64,000 bases of DNA. Source: Pelobates cultripes. Its lineage: Eukaryota; Chordata; Amphibia; Anura; Pelobatidae. The notes beneath the pieces are model-generated. The model was not told the DNA's origin. It did not search any database and saw nothing but the letters and a program-made list of their open reading frames with translations. The DNA is taken from NCBI GenBank assembly GCA_933207985.1, contig OW240913.1:330223960-330287959 (forward strand), read 5' to 3'. Both the position numbers and the translations under genes were made by a program. This document shows positions 43,711-56,100 of the stretch, in pieces (the first letter of the stretch is position 1; each line of letters opens with the position of its first letter).

Positions 43711-46700
43711 TCAAGGCTCAAGCCAAAATAATTTCGGTAATGTATCACCTGACAATTAGATGACAGCAGAGTAACAAGTTCACATGCAAAAAGGCGTTAA
43801 CAGTGGGCTGTCAACATATTTCTAGAATGCTTTGAATATATCTTAGTTCAGCATTCTTATTCTCCACATCCATTCTATCGGTAAAAGCCACCTGTAAATT
43901 ATCAACTGCTTTTGGATGATATTTTTATTGAATTTAAATTGAATTTAATGCTAGTCTAACTACTAGCAGGTGAATCTGATAAATTGGTCAGTTGCTGGGA
44001 GAAATATCATTATATAAATGTGACTTGGGAGCACTTTTATCTACCTCATTAAAAAAATAATTTTAAAAAAGTCTACAGGTGTACAAGGAAGGTTTTAAAC
44101 CTCTTACATGCCATAAGTGGGAGCATATTCACTAAGCAGCCACTGGCTTTCAGATGATAAATGGTATTCGTCCAAAGATTGACTTGTAAGCGAACCAAAC
44201 CGAACTCTTTGACTAATATGTTAGAACCTGTGTGTTCCTGGTGTTATGTGTGGACCAATAGTTGCCCAATTGCTAGTCGTTTATGACAAGCTATCCATAC
44301 CCCATAACAACAACATTGTAACCATTTGATGGTGGTTCAAACTTGGCTGGTTGAGTCTGGACTGCATTAGATGAATCCTGACTCGTCCATGTGGTAAGAG
44401 ATTCAGTCACAGTTCTCCCTGTACATCGTGAGTCTTCTTCCATGGCATATTCAGTGATATGCTATAAGGTGCTATAAACTGTATGTAGTGTGATTAAACC
44501 CTATCTCTATTTTTGCTTTGTTTTATATACATATTTTTTTCTATATATGATATATACTTTCAAGTACTGGCAATATATGATGTAATGTATATTAGTATTG
44601 AAACTGAAAGTCGATTCGACCATGGACATGTTAGTTGAGCCAGAGGTTAGAATTGTTTCACATAGTTTATAATAAGATCAATTTATTTGTTTATTTTTAT
44701 AATTTCCTGTATTAACGAATGTGATTAGATGTTGACGAAGGACAGGATAGCTGGAATTCTAGTTATGACCACTTTACATAGTGTGCAGTGAGATGAATTT
44801 ACATGTAATGTTTTGGAAATGTTGTACTTTCACTTCATGTTTTTATTTGTATATCTAAAATATGAGTTATGATGTTGATGTTTTCGCTTCATTTTTTTTC
44901 TTTCAACTTTTTTGGGGGGTCTTTTTTGCTTAGTGTCAGGGCTATATTTAGATTAGGTTCCTTTCCTTTAAAATTGTAGCTGAATAGGGGAACCATTTCA
45001 GGGCTCTGTGAGATCTCTAGTGAAACTCTGATTTTCAGGTGTTGTAGATCCCTTGTTTGCTATGCTATAAGATGGAAGGAAACTGAGTATCTAGAAGGAT
45101 CTTGATTAAGTATCTATGGATATGAAACAAGTTGATTGCATAGCCTGCTCTATTTATTATCTTTTAAATTACCAGGAATAAAGTTTTTGAAAAAATGTTT
45201 TTATCTGCAATGAAGAACAGTGGTTTACTTACTGTGATAACTATTTTCTTATCGTCAACTCTTATCTTCTGCCACATTAAAAATATTGCCCATGACAAAA
45301 ACACTCAGAAAAAATGCCAACCGCATTAAACATGTGAAAATGTTTGTCATGTAGCATCCATCCCAGTGTTATATTCTGCATCCTACTTAAGTCTAACCCT
45401 AAGCCCAACCATATTTCAGAATTTATCCAAAACCCTCACCTTTTCCCTAACCTTGACCCTAATCCTAAGCCAGTATGACCTGGTGTCCTTTCTAATCAAC
45501 ATGAGGGTAATATTGTGTCATGTATAGGGAGCAACATCACAGCATACCAAAATATTTTAAAATTTTACACAATATTGTATCTGCAACATTTTGTAGTTGA
45601 AAATTTCCCACCAAGAACGTACTGATTACACCTGCAAGGAGATCCTATGAACGTTTACCTACTTCCATCTGGTTCAATTACCTATTTCTCGGTCAGATCG
45701 AAAAAAAAAAAATATTGTGGCTGCTGAATAAATGGTTGTTAGAGTAAGTTTTAGTTCCGACTTGTGATTGTGAAGTAACAACCAGTAATTGTTATTTTAC
45801 TAAATGTACTAAACTCTATAAATGACCAAGCAGCCTTCAAGCTGATTTGGATGAGCTCCAAATCCCAAACCACTGGAAATAGATTCAAAAAGCACAAGAA
45901 TTACTAAGTAATTCCCAATTGATTCTTGAGCTATTTAAATAATTCATCAATGCCTGTACAAGCTGCCAGAGGGAATAATGTTAAAAATAAATTAAATAAA
46001 CAGGGATCTCCTGAATCCTTAAGGTAACAAATGGGAGCTGTCAATATAGTCTCTCATATTTCCTTACGCTATGGATGGCAGAGTTAGGGCTAATAATTTA
46101 CACAACATCTATTTGCTCTGAATTGGATGAGAATAATCACTGGAATTGTGTATACAAGAATTGCAGTTATGGGAATAGCTGAAGTGCTTTAAGTGCTTTA
46201 AGTGTGTTAATTGTTCCTTTTTATATGCTGAGAGGACTTTTCAAATATGCCACCAGCACTCTCAGGCAACCAGTGCTGTCCAAGTTGGAAAAAACTGACA
46301 CTGGTAAGGCAGAAGTGTAAATTCTAATTTATCAATGCGGCTGAGGAAGGCACGGTCTCTGGAAAAGCCCCAGTTTATGTCAAACTTCTCTTAATTGGTT
46401 TGACATTAAACTGAGGGATGGAGCCAGGACACTTTAGTAAGCAAAACCAGGTCATGCTGCTTACAATGTTTTTTTGTTTTTTTTTAAATGCTGTGACTTA
46501 TTGCATCTTTGTTTTACATTTGCTAAACATAGCACTCAATTTGCTACACCTAATTGCTTGGTGAACAAACCCTACAGATGCCAACTTAATAAAAAAACAA
46601 AAAACAAACATGAGATGTCATTGTATAACACTTTAAATTGCTCCCTTGCTTTCTATCTTTCTGGCTGCAATGAACACTTCTTTGTAAAATATATCTCTCT

Positions 46701-47190
46701 TGAAAAAAATTACTCATGCTGTTTCTTCTCTCTTTTTGAATAGCGTCATCACACTCATGAAGCCGGAACAAAAGAAGATGAAATTAAGATAGTAATATAA
46801 TATGTTTTAAATCGGCCAAATAAATGACCCACAAGGTCTGAGAATCATATGACATAATAAACTATTCTGTCATTCAAAGTTAACTGAAATAAATAAACTA
46901 GAATAGAGTCATCCGCGACAGGCTAGGAAGAACAGCGAGATCATTTTGCAGTATGTAAATAATTTATTTTTATAGTGAGTGGGTACATATGGAGGCATTT
47001 TTATTCTGTCTTAAATCATATTCCACTTTTAAATCTTAAAGGGAAGAACTATGTAGCAAAACTACTTGCATAGACCCTGTCACTGTAAATGTAAGCACTG
47101 TCATTTGCCAGAAAATATTTGTCACTTAAGGAGCCTCCAGTGTCTGTCATTGAAAAGGCCAGTAGAGGCACTTCTTCATCAACATTTTTT
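43711..47190. other. No recognised feature (3.5 kb)
   Basis: AT-rich. CCTAA-like words occur at 45395-45475 (AACCCTAAGCC, CCCTAACCTTGACCCTAAT) but do not form a regular array. A hairpin pairs GTTTATGTCAAAC with GTTTGACATTAAAC at 46373-46411. No coding domain seen. Confidence 0.35.
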
Positions 47191-47300
47191 CTGGTTCTAC
47201 CACTCCGCAACATCACTTAGTTGGTCTGATGAAGCCCGAAATAGGCGGCCAAAACGCGTAACATATTGACGTTGCGGAGGGGCGGACCCAGGAACCAGAG
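47190..47300 (+). ncRNA. Hammerhead-like motif, locus 4 (decayed), with long flanking stem
   Basis: Core CTGATGA (47226-47232), an extra A, and stem II GCC with GGC (47234-47236, 47247-47249). Then CAAAAC replaces GAAAC, and stem III ACGCGT follows (47254-47259). Immediate stem I has only two pairs, but CTCCGCAAC (about 47203-47211) and GTTGCGGAG (about 47271-47279) form a longer outer stem, with TCTGGTTC mirrored further out. It is probably an inactive relative of loci 1-3. Confidence 0.45.
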
Positions 47301-47509
47301 TTGGCTGATACCTGGAAGGATCTGACTTTTACTGGTGTTGATCAACAAATTAAGCGCATGTGTCAAAAAGCTATTTTTTTATACTGTGCCATTGTGGTTT
47401 CTTGGTTGTGTTTCCTATACAGTGACAGTCTATAGAAGATTTTATTGCCATCTGGACATACTCCCACTCCATAGGAACCTTTCTTACCCAGAGCCAAGGT
47501 TGATAGATG
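47301..47509. other. Sequence 3' of locus 4, unclassified
   Basis: May belong to the same terminal fragment as the locus 4 motif. No feature seen. Confidence 0.25.
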
Positions 47510-48180
47510 TCACGGTGTAATACCTGAACACACAGGATTCAGGACAGCAAGGGACAAGACATGGAAATGACGTAAAACCAGGCCTTAGACTGGCCAGACT
47601 TAACATTGGACAAGAAAAAGCATAGTCAGTAATGAGCCGAGGTCAGGGTAATAGAGAGACAGCAAAAACAATAACTAGCCAGAGTCAGGTACACGGTTAT
47701 CAGTCAGACAGGCAAATAACACATGAAAAGGGTTAAAGATAAACAAAGCCAAGGTCAGAAACAAAAAAAAAAAGGTCAATACCTGAATACAATACAAGAT
47801 AACAAGGAACACACTAAAGGGTACTGGTACTGAAACCACAATAGGGCTCAGAGTACCAGGCTAAGGAGGTTTAAATACCCTAACAGGAACTTGTGATTGA
47901 CCCACGCCATGTCAGCGCCACCAAAATGTGCATGCATGGGGTCTCCAGAGTGACGCAAACCAATATGAGCTAGAAATTACTTGGGGCTCCCATTGCCCTT
48001 TTAATAGTGTGCTCATGCTAAGAGCAGCGCTCTTAATTACAAGCAGAGAGTAGTGTGACTGTTTGTTATGGTCGCCGCACGCGGCCCGCTCAGAAAGCGC
48101 AGAGAACGAGCCGCGCACCGCTTGAGCGGAGGCCCACGGCCGGCACACGTGTTTATTTATATGTGTATATAGGTGGACCA
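47510..48180. repeat. Dispersed repeat, unclassified (related to 5860-6890)
   Basis: It begins TGTCACGGTGTAATACCTGA, contains GAGCCGAGGTCAGGG shared with 6237-6251, and has a GC-rich CpG end (48070-48145). A TG start could mark an LTR, but no matching second copy or coding interior lies in the window. Confidence 0.45.
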
Positions 48181-48999
48181 CATTGTCTGGATTATGTTTT
48201 ATTTGTATATTATTTTTTCACAGATTATTTGGTATATCTCTTTATATGGTTAAGTATTATCTCTAGCGCAACTTTTTTTTTGGGGGGGAGGGTGGAGGTT
48301 GGATTGTGTTCCATGAATTTTTGGGTGTTGCTGCAAGAGTGGTTATATGCACATATTGGTTGGTTATATGCACATATTGATTTTGTACTCATTAATGTAT
48401 ATATTATTTTAGCACTGCTCATATTTTGGTTATTTAGGTTATAAACCTCCATTATAGTAATATGGGGGTCAAAGCAATTTGCATGACAAACATACACCGG
48501 TTGTCAGTATTTCCTTTATTTTCTCTTCCAGTTTATACACATTCTATTTCTCTTTTTACATTATTTAAGAAGATTAAAATGGGAACTAGACATTCTCCAC
48601 ATTACAATCTCTCTATACTATGGTATGAAGCTTTGTCCATGAAAACCTGGGAAAAATACAAATCAGTTTGAAAATAAATTTTTCATGTACATGCAGAGAG
48701 TTAGACAAAGTGTGTATGAGCTTTCAAACTTTTAATAAAACATAATTCCACAAAGAGATGGAGAGAAAATCAAAACTTTCACAAAAAAAAAAATCACAGC
48801 AACTATACTCTTACCCATTTCTCTAGTGCATCACAGGGGGAGCAATACATAAAGTCCTAACCTCTTCACACAGGCTCCGTCATAAATTTAGATTAAACAA
48901 AAATGGAACGATTCCAGAGAAGGAAAGATCCCGCAGGGTTCCAGGCCGATTATTAGTTTGGGCTCCCTCTTCATTCTTCATATAAAGTAGTTTGCTAAA
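48181..48999. other. No recognised feature
   Basis: AT-rich; GGTTATATGCACATATTG occurs twice in tandem at 48340-48380. Confidence 0.35.
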
Positions 49000-49511
49000 A
49001 ACTTTAGGTGTAAAGAGTGCGTCCTCTGTTTTTCATTTTGATTTTGCAAACAGTGCAGTTTGCTCTTTTAACACTTTTGTTAACACTTTTAAAAATTAAC
49101 CTGGTAACACCCCCTTGGCTTTCAAGCAGACAACCGAACTCAAGAGGCAGCAATTGCTCAGAGCACCTTCTTTGCAAAGACTTCTCATTGAGCTGCATTG
49201 GGAAGTCTGTTACTGGACAGCCACACAAGGTTTGGGCAGGTTTGGAATGGGAGGGTTTGCAAAGGCAACACACAAGACATCTGCAGGTTTTGCAAGCTGT
49301 TTTTATATATACCAGCGATGGGCGTCCGCAGGAATTTTTCCAGGTGGGGGGGGGCATAATTGTAATGAAATCCATGCTTGGCCCCTTTTTGACAGTGTCA
49401 TGAAGTGGAGGGGGGTAGTCATTATCACGTAAAGCCAGGGTAAATAGTGTTTTCACAACTATGGTGTCAGGAATACATGTTTGTTTTCCTGACTCTATAG
49501 TGTTCCTTTAA
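49000..49511. mobile_element. TTAA-type MITE, copy of the 17180 family
   Basis: Bases 49010-49262 match 17230-17485 in order (for example AAAGACTTCTCATTGAGCTG). The right end is CTATAGTGTTCCTTTAA (TTAA 49508-49511). The open frames shared by both copies reflect repeat homology. The left end was not found. Confidence 0.6.
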
Positions 49512-49516
49512 TCAAA

Positions 49517-50922
49517 TTAAAGGAACATTCTGGTCATCATAACAACTTCATCTAAATGAAAATGCTATGATGCCAGCTGGCCCCTGTGTGCTCTCTTTCC
49601 TTTAAGGGGTTAAACCGCTCTCAAATGGTTTAACCTCAAAGGCTTCCTCCAGCTCCAGATTTCCAGGTCGCTCAGTGTTATTCGGCTTCTGAAACTGAGT
49701 GTCAGGAAGTGCAGACTGACGTCAGGCATAGGTGCCGCTGATTGGCTAGAGTGGTCAGCTGACGCTCTAAGTCAATTGCTTGTTCCCGATTCATAAAAAT
49801 ATTTTAAGTTTTTATGAATAGGGAGCTACCGTTTGCCAATCAGCGGCACCCATACCCAGCGGCCCTCTGCGTTTCCTGACGCTCAGTAAATAAAAGGGAA
49901 CACATAAACACTGGTATTTTTTTATACCTGGGGAGATGAGAATTCCTTGTGCTTGCAGGCCTTTCCTGCCCCTTGCTGCACCCTCCTGCTTCTTGCAGAC
50001 CCTTCCTTCTCCTTGCTGCCCCTTTCTGCTCCTTGCTGCCCCTTCCTGCCCCTTCCTGATTCTTGCTGCCCCTTCCTGCTCCTTGCTGCTCAATTCTGTT
50101 CATTTTCCTACTTTGCCATTGTGCTCCTTCTGCCCTTTCCAGACCATTGCTGACCCTTTCTGCTCCTTGATTTCCCTTCCTGCTCATTTCTGTTCATTTT
50201 CCTTTCTGCTCCTTGATGTTCCTTCCTGTTCATTTCTGTCCCTTCTCCTTTCTGCATCTTCTCCTTCTTTACCTTTGTTCCTTCTCCTTTCTGCTCCTCC
50301 TGTCCCTTCCTGCTCCATGCTGCCCCATTCTGCTCCTTCTCCTACTGTTCATTTCTGTTCCTTCTCCTTTCTGCTCCTTCTCCTACTTTACCTTTGTACC
50401 TTTGTCCCTTCTCCTTTCTGCTCCTCCTGTCCCTTCCTGCTCCATGCTGCCCCTTTCTGCTCCTTCTCCTACTGTTCATTTCTGTTCACTTCTCCTACTT
50501 TACCTTTGTGCTCCTTCTGATTCTTTCTGCTCCTTTACCTTTGTACTCCTTGTGTCCCTTCCTGCTCCTGCTGCCCATTCCTGCTCCTTGCAGACCCTTC
50601 CTGCTCCTTGCTGACCCCTCCTGCTCCTTGCAGACCCTTCCCACCACTTCCTGCTTCTTGCTGTCCCTTCCTACTCCTGCTGACCCTCCTGAACCTTGCT
50701 GACCCCTCCTGCCCCTTGTACACCCTTCCTACTCCTTGCTGTGCTCCTTCTGATTCTTTCTGCTCCTTTACCTTTGTGCTCCTTCTGTCCCTTCCTGCTC
50801 CTTGCTGACACCTCCTGTTCCTTGATGCCCCTTCCTGCTCATGAAAGTTTTAATGTGGGCTATATCTACTAAACAATGACTTGTATTTATTTTGTATTTG
50901 GGCAGTGGAGTGTCCCTTTTAA
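49517..50922. mobile_element. TTAA-type MITE containing a minisatellite
   Basis: Left end TTAAAGGAACATTCTGGTCA (49517); right end GTGGAGTGTCCCTTTTAA (50919-50922). It abuts the preceding MITE with 5 bp between TTAA sites. The interior contains a CTGCTCCTT array (49968-50845). Confidence 0.6.
49968..50845. repeat. Pyrimidine-rich minisatellite
   Basis: Variable 15-20-bp units of CTGCTCCTTGCTGCCCCTTC and CTCCTACTTTACCTTTGTGC types, nearly all pyrimidine on the plus strand. Ser/Pro/Leu-rich frames across it (up to 194 codons) are artefacts. Confidence 0.92.
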
Positions 50923-51158
50923 TGGCACCAAACAAATTTATAATTTTGGTGGCCCTGTCTAAATACTGGTTAATGCTACTCTGAACTATTCCACAGATTA
51001 TGCATACATTTCTTGTATTTTAATAGATGAAACTGCTGAGGTGGGCTGAACTACATATAAGCTTGTGTGGGAAAGGGATTTATGGGATCTGCTTAGCATT
51101 CTTCTGAAAGTTAATGAAAGGGCCCAAATCAGCTAAAAGCTTTTCAGTCAATTGCTAT

Positions 51159-51602
51159 TAGGGATGTGCATGGGCAAAAAAATTCAGTTTGGTTCGGTAC
51201 TTCCGAAATTCAGGACTTTGGCAACTCGCCACTTCGGCACTTTGGCTCTTCGGGAATTCGGTTTATGGGGTAGAGTTAGGGTTAGGGGTAGGCGTACGTT
51301 TAGGGCTCGGGGTAGGGGTAGGGCTAGGGTTTGGAGTAGGGTTAGGGCTAGGGTTAGATTCCTGTCATCATTCCCTTAATTTTTCCTCTGTTTCCTGTTT
51401 TGCCACTTTTCAGAAATCCGAAGCACTTCGGCACTTCCAAAATTCGGCACTTCTGCAATTCGGTTTGGCACTTCTGAAATTCGACAATTCGGGTCGGCAA
51501 TTCGGCACGTAGGCAATTCGGACATTCGGAAGCATCTGAATGTCTGAATTGCCGAAATTCTGGCGAATTTAGATTTGGACTGAAACGAATTGCACATGTC
51601 TA
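51159..51602. mobile_element. hAT-type MITE, 444 bp, with TTAGGG-like core
   Basis: Ends TAGGGATGTGCA and, reversed, TAGACATGTGCA. Flanking 8-mers ATTGCTAT (51151-51158) and GTTGCTAT (51603-51610) match 7 of 8. The interior has many TTCGG/GGCACTTCGG words and a GGGTTAGGG-like stretch (51265-51360). Confidence 0.75.
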
Positions 51603-51610
51603 GTTGCTAT

Positions 51611-52540
51611 AAATTTGGGAAGGTCTCATATCCTGGGGATATTCAGTAAACTCAAGTACTTTAAATGAAAAGAACTGGGTTTAAAATTTTATTTTAAGTT
51701 TTATATATTCCTACTCCTGACATGTACTACAACCTTCAGATAACGTATTATATCTATTCCTAACTATGACCAAATTATGTAAGCTTGACTGTATGTGAGT
51801 TTGACTGGCAAGAATCTTGTCTACAATTGAAAGGTGGTAAAATGTCTTCTAAATGGCTCATAATAACATGCACTTACCCTGCTCATTTATTCTGAACTGT
51901 GTTTAACATCCATCCTTCTGATCTGTAAATGTGACAGATTAAGTCCAAGGGATCTGCTTTATCTCATAAGTGATGCCACCTGTTCTTTCAAATGAAATGC
52001 TCATTTTATAACCAAATCCAATTTTAATTCTGGCACACTTGTCTTATCTTGATCACCCAGCGATTACATTTATATCTTTATTGAAATTATATATTTAGTT
52101 TTTTTAAAGGAACTTGTGATTAAAAATAAATTTAAAAAATTATATTTTGGAAGTTAAGACAATTACACAGTGTATTATTTTAATTACAATTAGCTTTTTC
52201 TAACAATATATTATAAAATATGTATTATCGAGTTTAAGTTTCCAAAAGAATACGGTCCACTGTATTTGTTTGTCAGATTTTGTATTGTATCAGATGTTGA
52301 ACCTTTGTTTTTTTACTTGTCCCAATTGTACCCATGAACTGCACTGTGGAATGTGTTATAAAAAAAAAAGTATAATCATTTTAAAAACCCAACAATAACA
52401 AGGATGTCAGATTTTCAGTTTTGCCACAGCTACTATTTATTATTCAGCTACACTATTGTAAATGTATTGGAAGATACCTTTCTATGCACTAGGTGCTGGA
52501 ATAAAGTAAGCTGCTGAAGGGATTTTACCCTCAGGGCACT
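51611..52540. other. No recognised feature
   Basis: AT-rich; nothing recognised. Confidence 0.3.
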
Positions 52541-52860
52541 ATACTGTCAGGATAACTGCTTTGTTTTCCTGACACTATAGTGATCCTTTAATTCAATGCT
52601 TTGAAGAAGAGAAGCATTGGTGGGGGTTCTACTTCACATGTGCAACAATTCCTTCTCACAAAGAAGCATTAACTGAGTGCATCTCTATGGGGAACATTCC
52701 CACAAATATTGCAGGACCACACCAGGAAAGGCCACTAGTGACTGTCTTAGTGACATCACTAGAGGTGTCCTTACAGAACAATGTAAACACTATATTTTTG
52801 CAGAAAAGGCAGTGTTTGAATTGCTGATATTGCAGGGACATGACTGCTGACCCATACCCT
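52541..52860. mobile_element. MITE fragments (TTAA type)
   Basis: GACACTATAGTGATCCTTTAA (TTAA near 52590) is a right end. The next 250 bp share words with 54084-54360 (CAATGTAAACACT, GAAAAGGCAGTGTT, CTCTATGGGGAA), so two family members lie near each other. Confidence 0.5.
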
Positions 52861-52929
52861 CCCCACCCTTGCCCCCACGTAACACATGTGACACACGTGA
52901 CACATTCTATAGTGGAGAAGGGAAACAAC

Positions 52930-53260
52930 CACATCTTTATTAACATAACCATTTTATAAATATCCATAACTTTATCAGCTGTTGGGCAGTTCTCCAAGCT
53001 TTTGTTCCATGAGCCTCAACAGCCGGCTACCTGCCACCAGCTCCGTGCAGGCTGTCATCTCCCCAAAGCGACTCCGCGTCTTGCTCCCTTTTCCAGCTGC
53101 TCTGTCCAGGAAACCTGCCAAGCTGTGCCAACACAAAACAAACAACAAGACACCAAGCAACAAACCACCAGAACTAGGGTGGGCAGGAGGGAAAAACATT
53201 CAGGGTCCCTCATAGATCCTGCCGACTGGCAGGTCTCCTCCCTCCTTCTCTCCTTCTCTC
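52930..53260 (-). repeat. Dispersed repeat, pair of 31860-32125
   Basis: On the minus strand it has a TTGTTTGTTTTGTG region, GCACAGCTTGGCAGG, CTTTGGGGAGATGACAGCCT and CTCATGGAACAAAAGC, in the same order as the other copy. A readable frame includes RLLRLMEQKLGELPNS and is followed by TTAATAAAG. Identity unknown. Confidence 0.45.
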
Positions 53261-54083
53261 CTCAAAACCCTTTCAGTTTGCCACATTTGTATCTATGTAT
53301 TAACCCAGTCCACTCTAAATGGGCAGCAGACATGCCCCTCTTCCCTAGTGTTACAGGGGGAAATTGTATCTTTCCACTAGAACCACTGCATTGACAAGCA
53401 GCAGAGAGAAGGAGAGCAAACCTTCTGCAACTCATAAATAAACAAACATGATGAAATATACAGTATATGGGGTTGAGGTGTGTGTCACACACTCTAAGTG
53501 AAGATGGCAGTAATATTTTTACATAAGCAGGGCTTCACAGGACCCATTTGTATGTAAGCCTACAGTCCCATGGACCCCTGGCCTTCCATCCAATTACATC
53601 CAATTACATCATGGCATACCATGAATTAGCATAAGCACTGCACAGCTCTTGCCCACTTTTTAACCCACCCTCCATTGTTGAGAAATCATACCTGTCAAGT
53701 TTCTCCTTATTTCTGCGTGGTCCTTTGGACATCCCCTTGATTTTATGGGGAGAGATGCTTATTCCTCAGGAGCAATGTTTGAGTTTTATTCTTTGTTTTA
53801 CATGTCCTCTTTGATGTAGCAAACTTTGGTTTCAATTAAAATGACTACTGTTTACCTCAAAACTATTTTTAATATAATGAATACTTTTATTGAGTTTTGA
53901 AAGGACATAGATTTTTTTTAAATGAAGTATATGTAAAAAAGAAAAAGAGAGAAAAATCGTGATCCTTCAGCCATATATATACACGTTGGGTCAGACAGTG
54001 TTTGAAAATCGACAGCTACTTTCTATGGTCTTCCCTGCTTCTGTGCAGGTAGTGAATCAGAAAACCACACAACCACACAAACA
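53261..54083. other. No recognised feature
   Basis: Nothing recognised. Confidence 0.3.
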
Positions 54084-54361
54084 TTATATCAATGCAGCTC
54101 TATGGGGAAAGTTCAGTGTCTCCATGTAGAGCGTGGAAACGCTGAACGTCAGTGCTGCACATTGTGCAACACTGACCCAGGAAGCACCTCTGGTGGCCAT
54201 CTGAGTGACTGCCACTGGAGGTGTTCCTAGGCAGCAATGTAAACACTGACTTTTCTCTGAAAAGGCAGTGTTCACAGCAAAGTGCCTGCACGGTCATACT
54301 ATACTCACCAGAACAACTATATTAAGCTGTAGTTGTTCTGGTGGCTATAGAGTCCCTTTAA
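54084..54361. mobile_element. TTAA-type MITE, right part
   Basis: The right end GCTATAGAGTCCCTTTAA has TTAA at 54358-54361. A hairpin pairs CCAGAACAACTA (54308-54319) with TAGTTGTTCTGG (54330-54341), as in the end at 5141. Confidence 0.6.
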
Positions 54362-55735
54362 CATTATCTTAGCTAAGCCATTGAGAAAAAACATAACAAT
54401 GCAAGTACTGAGTGGGAGCATTGTTTATAGGTCTGAGATGAGACATAGTAGAGGCAGAAAGTAGGGACAATGTTTTGCAAAGCATTTTTACTCACTGAAA
54501 GGTTAATGCTTGTAAAATGTAGAGTACACTCTATCACATTAAAGGAACACTCCAAGTGTGCTATAGTGGTTTGGGTGTTTTTTCTTTAACTATTTTATGT
54601 TATGAACCATTTTTTAAATAATAAATAAACTAGGACTTTTAACAAGAAAACTTTTTTTACTTCAATAAAATTATTTTTTTTTTAAACGTACCATATGACG
54701 AGTGATACATTAATAGGCATCTGTGCCTTCAATTCTTTTATTATCCCACCATATGGCATATTTGCTGTTTTTTTCCCCTCTTTTGTCATCTTCCCAACAA
54801 ACTAATTCTATCTCCAGATACACAGCTCTCTTTCGAGAGTTAAGATATACTGTATATTTCTTAAGAACTCCTTTGAATATCTGGATGTTGCATGCTCGAA
54901 ATGTCATTAAAGGTGAATTATTTTCAATGAGAAATGTTTGAAATTGGATAATATCACTGCATCTGCTGTTCAGTTTACTTAAAAAGAGTTCAGCAAAAGT
55001 CAGCTACAAAACAAGATATGCAAACATCTGGTCAAAACATTGTTAAAATACGCCGACACACTAAACATAAACATTTCATAACTGTTCTTTAACAGTTGGT
55101 CCTCGTCTTTTATTACTAAAAAAAATAAAATCATTGTTTTTCATTTCTTGGAAAAAAAGGAATAGGCGAGGGAGAAGGAGAACAGTCGAAGAATGTGTAG
55201 TTCAAGAATAATTGCACCGTTGGAGTATGTGGGTACTGAATAAATAAAATATAAAAATAATGATTTTTTTAAAAAGCACTCCATGCACTTAAGATTTAAA
55301 TGTACTTGGTTTCCAGTAGCAAGCAGTGATGCACAGTGGAGAGAGGGACAGATTTAAAATTATAATGAATAATGAAAAAAAAGAAAAACAAAGGACAAAC
55401 AGCAAGGTAACGAAAAAGTTTTCTGCACAGCAATACAAGAATACAATAAATACAGGAGTTGTAAAGATCTAGGGGCACAAGAAATATGATGATATACAAA
55501 ATATGAAAATACAATGTTAAGAACATTGTTACAAAGAAACAACTGTCAATGTGGCCAAAAGATGAGGGCTGTGGACTGTGTTTTTCTTTTTAATGAAAGT
55601 TTATGGCTGGAATGTCTTAATTTGGTCATTCAGTTGTTTTTGAACTATTCTAATAAATGTTCACAGATCCATGGAAAACATCTAGCTATATGAAGCTTTA
55701 TGATAACTGCAGATTGGAGAAAAAGGTCGATGAGA
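54362..55735. other. No recognised gene; one MITE end
   Basis: TTAAAGGAACACTCCAAGTG at about 54539 is an isolated MITE end. The rest is AT-rich. Confidence 0.35.
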
Positions 55736-56100
55736 AATATATATAATCGGTTACTGGACAAGAGGTCTTAAATTAGAGGGACAAAGGTTTAAAAATAATT
55801 TCAGGAGGGCGTGGCTTAGCGGCGAATGAGAGCGGTCGCCTGATCTCGGAGCTCTCCCGCCGACGGGTGTCTACAGCGTGATTACACAGCGTACAAGCAC
55901 CGGCAAGAGTGGCAAACAAGTGGGCATACCTCCACCACATAATGTCCACAAAGACCGCCAAAAAATTCAAACAAAAGACCCTCCAAATGCAGGTGATAGA
56001 GTCGCCGAAGTGCGGACAGGAGGAACGAAATGGCGCCGACCAGCCCTAGTCCCCAGCCTCATGCTCAGAAGGAGGTGAGTTTACCCTCACTGCAGATGAC

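Noticed and set aside
45395..45475. CCCTAA telomere-like tract
   Set aside because: Only scattered CCTAA words without regular 6-bp periodicity.
46334..46365. CTGAGGAAGGC ... AAAAGCC as another hammerhead
   Set aside because: Box and partial stem II are present, but there is no GAAAC/stem III sequence after it.
49017..49403. 128-codon protein gene
   Set aside because: Part of a dispersed MITE family also present at 17230-17485; no domain.
49936..50614. Ser/Pro/Leu-rich frames resembling secreted proteins
   Set aside because: Pyrimidine-rich tandem array without stops; unit-length changes alter the frame repeatedly.
51265..51360. True telomere or chromosome-fusion site
   Set aside because: The tract is degenerate, short and bounded by transposon ends and target duplications.
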